A DNA stretch of 64,000 bases from Poseidonocella sedimentorum (GTDB lineage Bacteria > Pseudomonadota > Alphaproteobacteria > Rhodobacterales > Rhodobacteraceae). The position numbers and the translations under genes are program-made. The notes beneath the pieces are model-generated. The model was not told where the DNA came from. It was given only the letters and a program-made list of their open reading frames with translations, and ran no database searches. Each line of letters starts with the position of its first letter. Within the stretch, counting starts at the first letter, position 1. The stretch is taken from NCBI RefSeq assembly GCF_900116005.1, contig NZ_FOYI01000011.1, positions 1 to 64,000 of the forward strand, written 5' to 3'. This document shows positions 8,609 through 17,076 of this stretch, piece after piece.

Positions 8609-9934
8609 ATGACCGTCACGCGTTTTGCCCCCTCGCCCACAGGGTACATCCATGTCGGCAACCTGCGCACCGCGCTGTTCAACCATCTGATCGCGCGCAA
8701 GGCGGGCGGCCAGTTCATCCTGCGCATTGATGACACCGATCAGGAGCGCTCGCGCGAAGAGTATGTCGACGCGATCAAGGAGGATCTGGAGTGGCTCGGG
8801 ATCACCTGGGATCGGGTCGAGCGGCAGTCCGAGCGGATGGAGCGCTACCTCGCGGCGGCGGACAAGCTGCGCGAGATCGGGCGGTTCTACGAGGGGTTCG
8901 AGACGCCGACGGAGCTTGACCTGAAGCGCAAGAAACAGCTCAACATGGGCAAGCCCCCGGTCTATGACCGCGCGGCGCTGGCGCTCTCGGACGAGGAAAA
9001 AGCGGCGCTGCGGGCCGAGCGGGGCGACGGGTTCTGGCGCTTCAAGCTCGATCACGAGCGCATCGAATGGGCCGACGGGATCCTTGGGGATATTTCCATC
9101 GATGCGGCGTCGGTCTCCGATCCGGTGCTGATCCGCGCCGATGGCCAGATGCTCTACACGTTGGCCTCCGTGGTCGATGACATCGAGATGGGCGTGACCC
9201 ATGTGGTGCGCGGCTCCGACCACGTGACCAACACCGCGACCCAGATCCAGATCATCGAGGCGCTCGGCGGCACGGCCCCGAGTTTCGCGCATCACTCGCT
9301 GCTGACCGGCCCGCAAGGCGAGGCGCTTTCGAAACGGCTCGGGACGCTCTCTCTGCGCGATCTGCGCGCGCGGGGGGTCGAGCCGATGGCGCTGGTGAGC
9401 CTGATGGCGCGGCTGGGCTCCAGCCAGCCGGTCGAGCTTTTCGGCTCCATCGATGAGCTGGTCGAGGGGTTCGACCTGAGCCATTTCGGCGCGGCGCCGA
9501 CGAAATTCGACGAGGCCGATCTCTTTCCGCTGACCGCGAACGTGCTGCAGAAGACGCCGTTCTCCGAGGTTTCGGACGAAATCGCCGCGCTTGGTGTGCC
9601 GGAGGCGCAGGCCGAGCGGTTCTGGATCGTCATGCGCGACAATATCGAAACGCGGCTGGAGCTTGGCGACTGGTGGGCGCTCTGCCGCGACGGGGCCGAG
9701 CCGTTGATCGAGGATGAGGACCGGGAGTTCGTCGCCGAGGCGCTGGCGATGCTGCCCGACGGGCCCTATGACGCGCAGAGCTGGAGCAGCTGGACCACGG
9801 CGGTCAAATCCGCAACCGGCCGCAAGGGGCGGGGCCTCTTCATGCCGCTGCGCAAGGCGCTTACGGGGCGCGCATCGGGGCCCGACATGGGCCAACTCAT
9901 GCCGCTCCTTCAGGTGATCCGCGCCAAGGCGTGA
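8609..9934 (+). CDS. gltX: Glutamate--tRNA ligase
   Basis: Class I aminoacyl-tRNA synthetase that charges tRNA with glutamate; bacteria of this group make Gln-tRNA through a misacylated Glu-tRNA(Gln) and usually carry two gltX copies. The 441-residue product has RFAPSPTGYIHVGN at the N-terminus (HIGH motif as HVGN), LRIDDTDQERS near residue 35, and LSKRLG near 240 (the KMSKS loop). It is somewhat shorter than the ~470-residue form. The start MTVTRFAP is supported by TTAGGAG. It converges on ptsP with only 22 bases between the stops. Which of the two possible GluRS types this is cannot be told from the window. Confidence 0.94.
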   Translation: MTVTRFAPSPTGYIHVGNLRTALFNHLIARKAGGQFILRIDDTDQERSREEYVDAIKEDLEWLGITWDRVERQSERMERYLAAADKLREIGRFYEGFETPTELDLKRKKQLNMGKPPVYDRAALALSDEEKAALRAERGDGFWRFKLDHERIEWADGILGDISIDAASVSDPVLIRADGQMLYTLASVVDDIEMGVTHVVRGSDHVTNTATQIQIIEALGGTAPSFAHHSLLTGPQGEALSKRLGTLSLRDLRARGVEPMALVSLMARLGSSQPVELFGSIDELVEGFDLSHFGAAPTKFDEADLFPLTANVLQKTPFSEVSDEIAALGVPEAQAERFWIVMRDNIETRLELGDWWALCRDGAEPLIEDEDREFVAEALAMLPDGPYDAQSWSSWTTAVKSATGRKGRGLFMPLRKALTGRASGPDMGQLMPLLQVIRAKA

Positions 9935-9956
9935 GCCGACCCGGCGCCTGCGGCCC

Positions 9957-12203
9957 TCAGCTTCCCTCTTCCGCCAGCCAGCGCATCAGCGCGGGCCGCA
10001 CGCTTTGATCGCCGCGGTGGCGGGCGTCGTGGATCTGTTTGCGGACCTGGCCGAGATCGCTGCGCATGAGCAGGGATTTGACCGGTCCGATCGAGGCCGG
10101 GCGCATCGACAGAGACCGCAAGCCCATCGCCGCAAGGCAAAGCGCCTCGATCGGCCGGCCCGCATCCTCACCGCAGAAACTCAGCGGTGTGCCGGCGATG
10201 TTGCAGCGCTCCACGATGCGCTCGATGAAGCTCAGGAACGAGACGTTGAGCGTGTCGTACCGGCGGCGGACCAGTTCGTTTTCGCGGTCGGCTGCAAAGA
10301 AAAACTGCTTGAGATCGTTGCCGCCGATGGAGATGAAATCCACCTCCTCGAAGAATTTCATCGGCGCGTAGGCGAGCGACGGTGTCTCCAGCATCGCCCC
10401 CACTTCGAGCTTTTCGGGCAGGGTGTGGCCCAGCCGCTCCTCGCGCGCGAGCGCCTTGTCGACCTCGGCCCGCGCGGCGCGATACTCGTCATATTGCGCC
10501 ACGAAGGGGAACATGATGCTCAGCTCCCGCCCGCAAGCCGCGCGGATGAGCGCCTGTAGCTGCATCCGCATCACGCCGGGTTTGTCGAGCCCGACCCGGA
10601 TCGCGCGCCAGCCGAGCGCGGGATTGGGCTCGTCGATCTTCTTCATGTAGGGCAGGACCTTGTCCGACCCGATGTCGAGCGTGCGAAAGACGACCGGTTT
10701 GCCCTGGGCGCTGTCGAGCACGCGGGCATAAAGCGCCGAAAGCTCGCCACGGCGGGGCATCTGGCTGCGGACGAGGAATTGCAGCTCGGTCCGGAAGAGG
10801 CCAACCCCTTCGGCGCCGGAGCCTTCGAGCGAGGGAAGATCGGCCATCAGGCCGGCGTTCATGAACAGGTTCACCCGCGCGCCGCATTTGGACACGCAGT
10901 CGACTTCGCGGATCGAGGCATAGCGCTCCTGGGCCTCGGCCTGCATCGCCATTTTGTCACGGAAGGCGGAGGCGACGGTTTCGTCGGGGCGCAGGTGGAC
11001 GACGCCCTGATCGCCGTCGACCATGATCTGATCGCCGTTGAGCGCCTCTGTGGTGATGCGGCCGGCGTGGATCACCAGCGGAATCGCCAGCGCGCGGGCG
11101 ACGATCGCCGCGTGGCTGCCGACGCTGCCTTCCTCCAGCACGATCGCCTTGAGCGAGCGCCCGTAATCCAGAAGCTCGGCGGGCCCGATATTGCGCGCGA
11201 TGAGGACCGGATCGGCCGGGATTTCGGCCCCGGTCTCGCGGCCCTGGCCGGTGAGGATGCGCAGCAGACGGTTGGAGAGATCATCGAGATCGTAGAGCCG
11301 CTCGCGCAAATAGGGATCCGTCGCCCGGGCCATGCGCGCGCGCGCGGTGGATTGCTCCTTTTCGACGGCGGCTTCGGCGGAGAGACCGTTGGCAATGTCC
11401 TCCTCCATCCGGCGCATCCAGCCCTTGGAGTTGGCGAACATACGGTAGGTCTCGAGGACCTTGAGCTGCTCGCCATCACCGTCCTGCGCGCCTTCGAGCA
11501 TCTGATCGACGCTCACCCGGAGCGTATCGACCGCCTCGGACAGCCGGGCCAGCTCGCCCACCGGATCGTCTGAGATGAGGTTGGTCACGACGACGCGCGG
11601 CTCATGCAGCCAGACATGCCCCTCGGCCGAGCCCTCCTGACCCACCGTGCCGCGAATAAGGACGGGCTCCTGATGACGCGCACGCAGGGCTGCCCCTTCG
11701 CCGACAAAAGCGCCAAGTTCGGCCATTTCGGCCAGAACCATCGCCACCACTTCGAGCGCGTAGACCTCGTCGGAGGAGTATTCCCGCGCCGCCTTGGACT
11801 GGACGACGAGCACGCCGAGCGTCTCCCCCAGCCGCTGGATCGGCAGGCCGAGGAAGCTCGAATAGATCTCCTCGCCGGTCTCCGGCATGTACCGAAACCC
11901 GCGCTCCATCGGGGCGTCGGGCGTGTTGATGATCTTGGAATTGGCGGCAACCCGGCCCACGAGCCCCTCGCCGAGGCGCATCCGCGTCTGGTGCACGGCC
12001 TCGGCCTTGAGCCCTTCGGTGGCGCACAGCTCAAGCGTCTCGGTGTCGCGAAAAAGATAGATCGAGCAGACTTCCGTGCCCATGGAATCGGCGATCAGCG
12101 CGGTGATGCGATCGAGCCGCTCCTGCCCCGCGGTGCGATCGGCCATGACATCGCGCAGCCGCCCAAGCAGCTTCCGGCTATCCGATTCGCGACTATCCGC
12201 CAT
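9957..12203 (-). CDS. ptsP: Phosphoenolpyruvate--protein phosphotransferase PtsP (enzyme I-Ntr)
   Basis: First protein of the nitrogen phosphotransferase relay: it autophosphorylates from PEP and passes the phosphate to NPr and EIIA-Ntr, which regulate potassium and nitrogen responses. The 748-residue product has an N-terminal GAF domain (about 15-165, with EVCSIYLF and LGLPIQRLGETLGVLVVQ). The enzyme I N-terminal domain follows, with the phospho-accepting histidine in GSVGSHAAIVARAL near residue 365. The C-terminal PEP-binding barrel contains FRTLDIGSDK, NPALGWR and GNDLKQF, with the active-site cysteine in LSFCGEDAG. It lies 66 bases downstream of lysC on the same strand, a pairing I recall as common in Rhodobacterales. 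Confidence 0.95.
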   Translation of the reverse strand: MADSRESDSRKLLGRLRDVMADRTAGQERLDRITALIADSMGTEVCSIYLFRDTETLELCATEGLKAEAVHQTRMRLGEGLVGRVAANSKIINTPDAPMERGFRYMPETGEEIYSSFLGLPIQRLGETLGVLVVQSKAAREYSSDEVYALEVVAMVLAEMAELGAFVGEGAALRARHQEPVLIRGTVGQEGSAEGHVWLHEPRVVVTNLISDDPVGELARLSEAVDTLRVSVDQMLEGAQDGDGEQLKVLETYRMFANSKGWMRRMEEDIANGLSAEAAVEKEQSTARARMARATDPYLRERLYDLDDLSNRLLRILTGQGRETGAEIPADPVLIARNIGPAELLDYGRSLKAIVLEEGSVGSHAAIVARALAIPLVIHAGRITTEALNGDQIMVDGDQGVVHLRPDETVASAFRDKMAMQAEAQERYASIREVDCVSKCGARVNLFMNAGLMADLPSLEGSGAEGVGLFRTELQFLVRSQMPRRGELSALYARVLDSAQGKPVVFRTLDIGSDKVLPYMKKIDEPNPALGWRAIRVGLDKPGVMRMQLQALIRAACGRELSIMFPFVAQYDEYRAARAEVDKALAREERLGHTLPEKLEVGAMLETPSLAYAPMKFFEEVDFISIGGNDLKQFFFAADRENELVRRRYDTLNVSFLSFIERIVERCNIAGTPLSFCGEDAGRPIEALCLAAMGLRSLSMRPASIGPVKSLLMRSDLGQVRKQIHDARHRGDQSVRPALMRWLAEEGS

Positions 12204-12269
12204 CTGCCTCTCGCCTGCCCCCCGGTCCTCGGACCGCCCCGCGCGGCGTCCCCCGATCAGGTTCCGGGA

Positions 12270-13508
12270 TCAGGCCGCTTTTTCCAACTCGAAGGCATCA
12301 TGCAGGGCCTGCACCGCGAGTTCCATGTATTTCCGGTCGATCAGAACGGAAATCTTTATCTCGGAAGTTGTGATGACCTTGATGTTGACCCCCTCGCGCG
12401 CGAGGACCTCGAACATCTTGGCCGCAACGCCGGTGTGGCTGCGCATCCCGATGCCCACGACCGAGACCTTGGCGACGCCGGTGTCGGCGATGAGTTCATG
12501 GAAATTGATGCCGCCCGCGTCCTTGGCCTCATTGAGCGCCTGTTCGGCCCGCGCCACCTGGTTGGTGGGGCAGGAGAAGGTCATGTCGGTGCGGCCGTCC
12601 TCGGAGATATTCTGGACGATCATGTCCACCTGGATCCCCGCTTCCGACAGCGGCGAGAAGATCGCCGAGGCGATGCCGGGCCGGTCGGCCACGCTCACCA
12701 GCGTCATTTTGGCTTCGTCGCGCGAATAGGCGACGCCGGATACCACATTGAGTTCCATGATTTCCTCCTCATCGCAGACGAGCGTGCCGGCTTCGTCGGA
12801 TGGTTCCTCGAAACTTGAAAGCACCCGCAGGCGCACCTTGTAGCGCATCGCGAGCTCGACCGAGCGGGTCTGGAGCACCTTGGCCCCGAGCGAGGCGAGC
12901 TCCAGCATCTCCTCGAAGGCGATCTTGTCGAGCTTGCGCGCCTTCTCGCAGATCCGCGGGTCGGTGGTATAAACCCCGTCCACATCCGTATAAATGTCGC
13001 AACGCTCGGCCCCGAAAGCGGCGGCGAAGGCCACGGCGGTGGTGTCCGAGCCGCCCCGGCCCAGCGTGGTGATCCGGCCCTCGGCGCTGATCCCCTGAAA
13101 GCCCGCCACGACAGCGACTTTCATCCCCTCGCCGAATTTCTGCAAGATGTTCTCGTTCGGGATCTCGACGATCCGCGCGGCCGAATGCGCCGAGGTGGTC
13201 TTGAGCGGCACCTGCCAGCCTTGCCAGCTGCGCGCGGGCACGTCCATTTCCTGCAAGGTGAGCGCCATGAGCCCGGCCGTGACGTTTTCGCCCGAGGAGA
13301 CGACGGCATCGTATTCGCGCGCATCGAAAAGCGGCGATGTTTCCTCGACAAAGCCCACGAGCTTGTTGGTCTCGCCCGACATGGCCGAGACGATGACGAT
13401 GACGTCATAGCCCTTGGCCACCTCAACGCCGACCCGTTTGGCGGCGCGGCGGATCCGGTCGAGCGTGGCGACGGAGGTACCGCCGAATTTCATCACGAGA
13501 ATGGGCAT
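12270..13508 (-). CDS. lysC: Aspartate kinase
   Basis: Phosphorylates aspartate, the first step to lysine, threonine, methionine and diaminopimelate. The 412-residue product has KFGGTSV at residues 7-13, GRGGSDTTAVA in the catalytic domain, and two ACT domains in the C-terminal third (for example DRPGIASAIFSPLSEAGI and GMRSHTGVAAKMFEVLAREG) that bind the feedback inhibitors. Length and layout are those of the monofunctional enzyme with an internal start for the beta subunit in some bacteria; I saw no clear evidence for one here. It is probably co-transcribed with ptsP. The upstream gap of about 400 bases should contain the promoter. Confidence 0.96.
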   Translation of the reverse strand: MPILVMKFGGTSVATLDRIRRAAKRVGVEVAKGYDVIVIVSAMSGETNKLVGFVEETSPLFDAREYDAVVSSGENVTAGLMALTLQEMDVPARSWQGWQVPLKTTSAHSAARIVEIPNENILQKFGEGMKVAVVAGFQGISAEGRITTLGRGGSDTTAVAFAAAFGAERCDIYTDVDGVYTTDPRICEKARKLDKIAFEEMLELASLGAKVLQTRSVELAMRYKVRLRVLSSFEEPSDEAGTLVCDEEEIMELNVVSGVAYSRDEAKMTLVSVADRPGIASAIFSPLSEAGIQVDMIVQNISEDGRTDMTFSCPTNQVARAEQALNEAKDAGGINFHELIADTGVAKVSVVGIGMRSHTGVAAKMFEVLAREGVNIKVITTSEIKISVLIDRKYMELAVQALHDAFELEKAA

Positions 13509-13923
13509 GGTCTTGTCCCGCTGCGGAAAGCTGCGCGCGCGGGTTTAGTCGCCGCGCGCCAAAAGGGCAAGGCAGCATCGCCCTCAAGGCCGATTGCGCC
13601 CGCCGGATCGCCGGGCAAACTGCGCCCAAGCCACGGGCTCGCCGCCTCCCGGCCGATATTCTTACCCGTGGCCCCCCGGATGAACCTTCGCTTGCCCGCA
13701 GCTCTGCTCATCTGTCTTGCCTGCGTGACATCCCGCGCCGCTCAGCCCGCACTTTCGCCACAAGATCACGCCCGTCCGGGGCTGGGGCCACCGGAATTTC
13801 CCGACACATATCTCTCTTCGGCACGCCACATCCGTTCGCCGCGCACGGACCTGTGGGCCGGTGCCTCTTCGCTCTGCTGGCGCTTTGCGCGCAGGCTCAG
13901 GCCGCGCAGTTTTCGAGCGCGGA
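13509..13923. other. Gap of about 415 bases without a secure gene
   Basis: This should hold the lysC promoter on the minus strand. On the plus strand there are two signal-peptide-like starts that lead nowhere. MNLRLPAALLICLACVTSRA begins at 13681 and then runs into arginine-rich non-protein-like sequence. A second frame, GTG at 13853 to a stop at 13948, reads VGRCLFALLALCAQAQAAQF followed by a short tail (31 residues) and overlaps the end of the convergent gene. These could be parts of a decayed secreted protein gene, or chance. No terminator with a T-run was seen. Confidence 0.4.
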
Positions 13924-14385
13924 TCAGGAGGAGCGCGACGCGCGGTAATCCTCGGGCCGCAGCGCGCGCCCGTCGTTGAGATAGGTCTCCGCGCCGGGCT
14001 GCACATCGGTGTTTTGCGCCATGACGCAGTGCCAGCCTTCGCCCGCGCGCGCCATCACGAAGCTCAGCACGGTCTTGCGCGGGCCCGCGAGGGCGCCATC
14101 CGGCGCGGTCTGGCCGGTCAGGGTGAAGCGCGCCTGAACAATCGCCGCGTCCGGCCCGAGCGGGCGGGTGCGGATCGCGCCGGGGGTCAGGGTGCTTTGC
14201 GCGAAAGAGGTGGTGAGGCCGATGTGATGCGCGCGCTCGATCGCGCCCCGATCATGCCACCAGAGCCCGACCACGTTCACGAACTCCGCATCCTCGGCGA
14301 ACAGCGCCGCCAGCGCCCGCGCATCCCGCCCCATCCAGGCCCGCGCAAAGGCATCGGGCATCTCCTCGGGGGCGGCGAGCGGCAT
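13924..14385 (-). CDS. SnoaL/NTF2-like small protein (SgcJ/EcaC type)
   Basis: A 153-residue single-domain protein of the NTF2-like fold. The opening (FARAWMGRDARALAALFAEDAEFVNVVG) followed by a W-W-H-x-R-G segment is typical of the DUF4440/SgcJ-EcaC group, where a cone-shaped alpha+beta fold holds a hydrophobic pocket. Known members include isomerase-like, oxidoreductase-annotated and structural proteins, so the annotation of an enzyme activity would be unsafe. It lies 9 bases downstream of the DUF1178 gene on the same strand and is probably in one transcript with it. The C-terminal residues overlap a short open frame on the other strand that is probably not a gene. Confidence 0.78.
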   Translation of the reverse strand: MPLAAPEEMPDAFARAWMGRDARALAALFAEDAEFVNVVGLWWHDRGAIERAHHIGLTTSFAQSTLTPGAIRTRPLGPDAAIVQARFTLTGQTAPDGALAGPRKTVLSFVMARAGEGWHCVMAQNTDVQPGAETYLNDGRALRPEDYRASRSS

Positions 14386-14394
14386 GGCGCGGCC

Positions 14395-14820
14395 TCAGTG
14401 GGTCTTGCGCGGCGGCACGAAGGGCAGGGGCGCGATCGGCACGCCATCCTCGACCAGACGTTTCGCGTCTTCGAGCCGGGCTTCGCCATGGATCGCGCGC
14501 TGCTCGGCGGCGCCGTCATGCATCGCGCGGGCCTCATCGGCGAAGCGCGTGCCGACATATTCACTGCTCTCGGCGAGTTTGCGGCGCATCTCTGCCAAGG
14601 CCGCCTCGGCCGGGTTGGCTGGGGTGGAGAGCGCCGCATCGGGCGCCTTGGACCGGGGCGCGGCGACGCGCGGCGCCATGAGCGATTTCTCGACCTCCGA
14701 GCTGCCGCACACGGCACAGGCCACATGCCCCGCGGATTTCAGCGTCTCGAAGGCATCGGACGACTGAAACCAGCTCTCGAAGCTGTGCCCGTGCTGACAT
14801 TTCAACGCGTAGTGAATCAT
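14395..14820 (-). CDS. DUF1178 family protein
   Basis: A 141-residue protein matching the DUF1178 family, which is common in alpha- and betaproteobacteria and has no established function. The N-terminus MIHYALKCQHGHSFESWFQS and the CAVCG pair near residue 36 give the four cysteine/histidine positions of a likely zinc ribbon, followed by the conserved VEKSLMAP. The second half is a charged alpha-helical segment with EYVGTRFADEARAMHDG, and ends in the family's proline-rich tail (PIAPLPFVPP). It is upstream of the NTF2-like gene in the same direction and downstream of the Nudix gene. Confidence 0.85.
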   Translation of the reverse strand: MIHYALKCQHGHSFESWFQSSDAFETLKSAGHVACAVCGSSEVEKSLMAPRVAAPRSKAPDAALSTPANPAEAALAEMRRKLAESSEYVGTRFADEARAMHDGAAEQRAIHGEARLEDAKRLVEDGVPIAPLPFVPPRKTH

Positions 14821-14912
14821 GGCCCATCACTTGGCTGGAAGCCCTTATGACATAACCATTGTCGGAACGGGATCAAGGCGGGATCACGCCGCGCCAGCGG
14901 GCCGGGCGCGGC

Positions 14913-15392
14913 TCAGCGGGCGGGAAATACCGCCGGATCGAAGTCGCGGATGATCTGGGCCATGCCCGCGTCATCGACCTTCCTGGCGGCCTTCTCGCGG
15001 CCCAGCCACTTGCGCTTGCGCTCGGGCCGTTCGGGCCAATCCTTGGAGAGCCGCGTCACGCGGATCGGGAACACCATCACGAGGCAATTGAGGTTGGTCT
15101 TCTTGTCGAGCCGCTTGAAGTAGTTGAACATGCCGATGCAGCTTTCGTGGGCCGTCCCGTTGACCCCGGCTTCCTCATAGGCCTCGATCAGCGCGCTCTG
15201 CGAGGGGGTCATCCCGTCCATGGGCCAGCCCTTGGGCACGATCCAGCGCCGGGTCTCGCGGCTGGTGATCAGGAGGAACTTCAGCTCGCCATGTTCGAAC
15301 CGGTAGGGCAGGGCCGCAAACTGCACGCGCATCTCCCGCTTGCGACCCCGGCGGAGCGCCATCGGCAATTCGGACGTGCGGTGAAACGACAT
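14913..15392 (-). CDS. NUDIX hydrolase
   Basis: A 159-residue Nudix protein that would hydrolyse a nucleoside-diphosphate-linked or diphosphoinositol-like substrate; the substrate cannot be read from sequence. The Nudix box lies around PKGWPMDGMTPSQSALIEAY and continues EEAGV. The EExG end is intact, but the position of the first glutamate is Met and the arginine before the E is Ile, a variation I associate with this alphaproteobacterial subfamily (related to DIPP-type enzymes). LLITSRETRRWIVPKGW before the box and FNYFKRLDKKTNLNCLVMVF after it fit the fold. The start at 15392 (MSFHRTSELP) is chosen for its position after a GAGG; MALRR at 15362 is possible. Confidence 0.85.
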   Translation of the reverse strand: MSFHRTSELPMALRRGRKREMRVQFAALPYRFEHGELKFLLITSRETRRWIVPKGWPMDGMTPSQSALIEAYEEAGVNGTAHESCIGMFNYFKRLDKKTNLNCLVMVFPIRVTRLSKDWPERPERKRKWLGREKAARKVDDAGMAQIIRDFDPAVFPAR

Positions 15393-15497
15393 GGACAAGG
15401 ACCTCGGTAACCTTACGCTGGGGACAGATATAGCGTGTAGATCAAGGAAGTGTAACAATCCAATGTGGAATGTCGAGCGAGTGCGACATAAAATTGC

Positions 15498-16658
15498 GTG
15501 GCCGAGGCGCCGGAATGCGGCATGGAGATGAGCGGCGGGAGCCCGCGTTTCGTGGGCTCCGAGATCTATCGCGGGTCGAGCTATGGCGCGTGGCATCCTC
15601 TCGCGGTGCCGCGGGTGTCGACGGTGATGGATCTGGTGCGGGCGATGGGCTGGCTCGCGCCGGGGCAGTACCGGATCAGCCCGCGGGCCAAGCCCGCCGC
15701 GCTGGAGCTGTTTCACACGCCGGAGTATCTCGCCGCGCTGATGGCCGCAGAGCGGGACGGGCAGGTCTCGGAGGCGGTGCGGGCGCGCCACGGGCTCGGT
15801 ACGGTGGCCAACCCGGTCTTTCCCGAGATCTTCCGCCGCCCGGCCACCGGGGCGGGGGCGGTCATGCTCGCCGCCGATGCGCTCGGCAAGGGGCCGGGTC
15901 TCTGGCACGTGCCCGGCGGCGGCACGCATCACGGGATGCCGGACCGGGCCAACGGGTTTTGCTATCTCAACGATCCGGTGATCGCGCTTCTGAGCCTGCG
16001 GCGCGCGGGGCTGCGGCGATTGGCGTACATCGATATCGACGCCCATCATCCCGATGGTGTCGAGGCCGCATTGCGGGATGATCCCGATGTGCTGCAGCTC
16101 TCGGTCCATGAGGTGGATCGCTGGCCGCGCACCGGCGCGCTGGAGGAGGCTGGCCGGGGGCAGGTCTTCAACCTGCCGGTGCCCCGCGGGTTTCACGATG
16201 ACGACATGGCGCTGGTGCGCGAGCGGCTGATCCTGCCGGCGCTGGAGCGGTTCCGGCCCGAGGCGGTGGTGCTGCAATGCGGGGCGGATGCGGTGGCCGA
16301 GGATCCCCTCTCGCGGCTCTCGCTGTCCAACACCTCCCACTGGCGCATCGTGGCCGCGCTCAAGGCGCAGACGGATCGGCTGCTCGTGCTCGGCGGGGGC
16401 GGCTACAATCCCTGGACGGTCGGGCGGCTCTGGGCCGGGGTCTGGGCCGTGCTCAACGATCTGCCGGTGCCCGAAGAGTTGCCCGCTCCGGCGCAGGCGG
16501 TGTTGCGGGATCTGCGCTGGACCGGCAAGCGCGCCGGTCGCGCGCCGGAGCCGCACTGGATCACCCAACTGCGGGATGCGCCGCGCCACGGGGCTATCAG
16601 TGATGTGGTGCGCGCGCGGCTGCGCCCGCTTGAGGATCGGCTCGCGGCCTGGCGCTGA
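15498..16658 (+). CDS. Histone deacetylase superfamily hydrolase (AcuC/HDAC-like)
   Basis: A zinc-dependent amidohydrolase of the arginase/deacetylase fold, about 386 residues. GGGTHHGMPDRANGFCYLND carries the paired catalytic histidines, DIDAHHPDGVEAA carries zinc ligands Asp and His, CGADAVAEDP holds the third ligand Asp, and GGGGYNP holds the transition-state tyrosine. All catalytic residues are present, so it should be active. Bacterial members act on acetylated lysine (AcuC), acetylpolyamines or other small amides; the substrate is not evident. The GTG at 15498 gives the full frame; ATG codons at 15522 and 15528 are alternatives and none has a strong ribosome binding site. Confidence 0.88.
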   Translation: MAEAPECGMEMSGGSPRFVGSEIYRGSSYGAWHPLAVPRVSTVMDLVRAMGWLAPGQYRISPRAKPAALELFHTPEYLAALMAAERDGQVSEAVRARHGLGTVANPVFPEIFRRPATGAGAVMLAADALGKGPGLWHVPGGGTHHGMPDRANGFCYLNDPVIALLSLRRAGLRRLAYIDIDAHHPDGVEAALRDDPDVLQLSVHEVDRWPRTGALEEAGRGQVFNLPVPRGFHDDDMALVRERLILPALERFRPEAVVLQCGADAVAEDPLSRLSLSNTSHWRIVAALKAQTDRLLVLGGGGYNPWTVGRLWAGVWAVLNDLPVPEELPAPAQAVLRDLRWTGKRAGRAPEPHWITQLRDAPRHGAISDVVRARLRPLEDRLAAWR

Positions 16659-16659
16659 G

Positions 16660-17076
16660 CTATTCCCACCACCGGTCGATGCGCGCGATCTCCTCGTCGG
16701 TCCAGCCGAAATGATGCGCCAGCTCGTGCACCAGCACGTGGGAGACCAGCGCGCCGAGGGTGACCGTGCCCCGGTCAGCCCATTCATCGAGGATCGGGCG
16801 GCGGAAGAGCCAGATCGTATCCGGCGGGCCGGCGGGATCGTCAAAGGACTTTTCGGTCAGAGGCACGCCCTCGTAGAGCCCGGTCAATTCGAACGGGCTG
16901 TCGATCCCGAGGTCATCGAGCATCGCGTCATCGGGCAGATCGGCAATCCGCAGCAGGACCTGCGCGGCGGCGGCGCGAAACTGCGCCGGGAGCCCGCTCA
17001 TGGCCGCGCGCGCGAGCGTCTCGATCGCGTCGAGATCGGGCGCTTCGGCCTCTTGCCAGGGCAGCTCGTCGCTCAT
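16660..17076 (-). CDS. Metallopeptidase family protein (zincin-like, DUF1025 type)
   Basis: A 138-residue protein of the small minigluzincin-like group found widely in bacteria. HVLVHELAHHFGWTDEEI near residue 115 contains HExxH with a downstream acidic helix, consistent with a zinc-binding catalytic site. A conserved LTGLYEGVPLTEKS segment precedes it. The family is short, usually encoded next to unrelated genes, and has no defined substrate. Its start overlaps the stop of the upstream Kdo transferase gene as ATGA, so the two are translationally coupled. It converges with the HDAC-like gene with one base between stops. Confidence 0.85.
   Translation of the reverse strand: MSDELPWQEAEAPDLDAIETLARAAMSGLPAQFRAAAAQVLLRIADLPDDAMLDDLGIDSPFELTGLYEGVPLTEKSFDDPAGPPDTIWLFRRPILDEWADRGTVTLGALVSHVLVHELAHHFGWTDEEIARIDRWWE

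Noticed and set aside
12204-13600. Lysine riboswitch upstream of lysC
   Set aside because: No lysine aptamer-like elements or adjacent terminator could be recognised in the gap.
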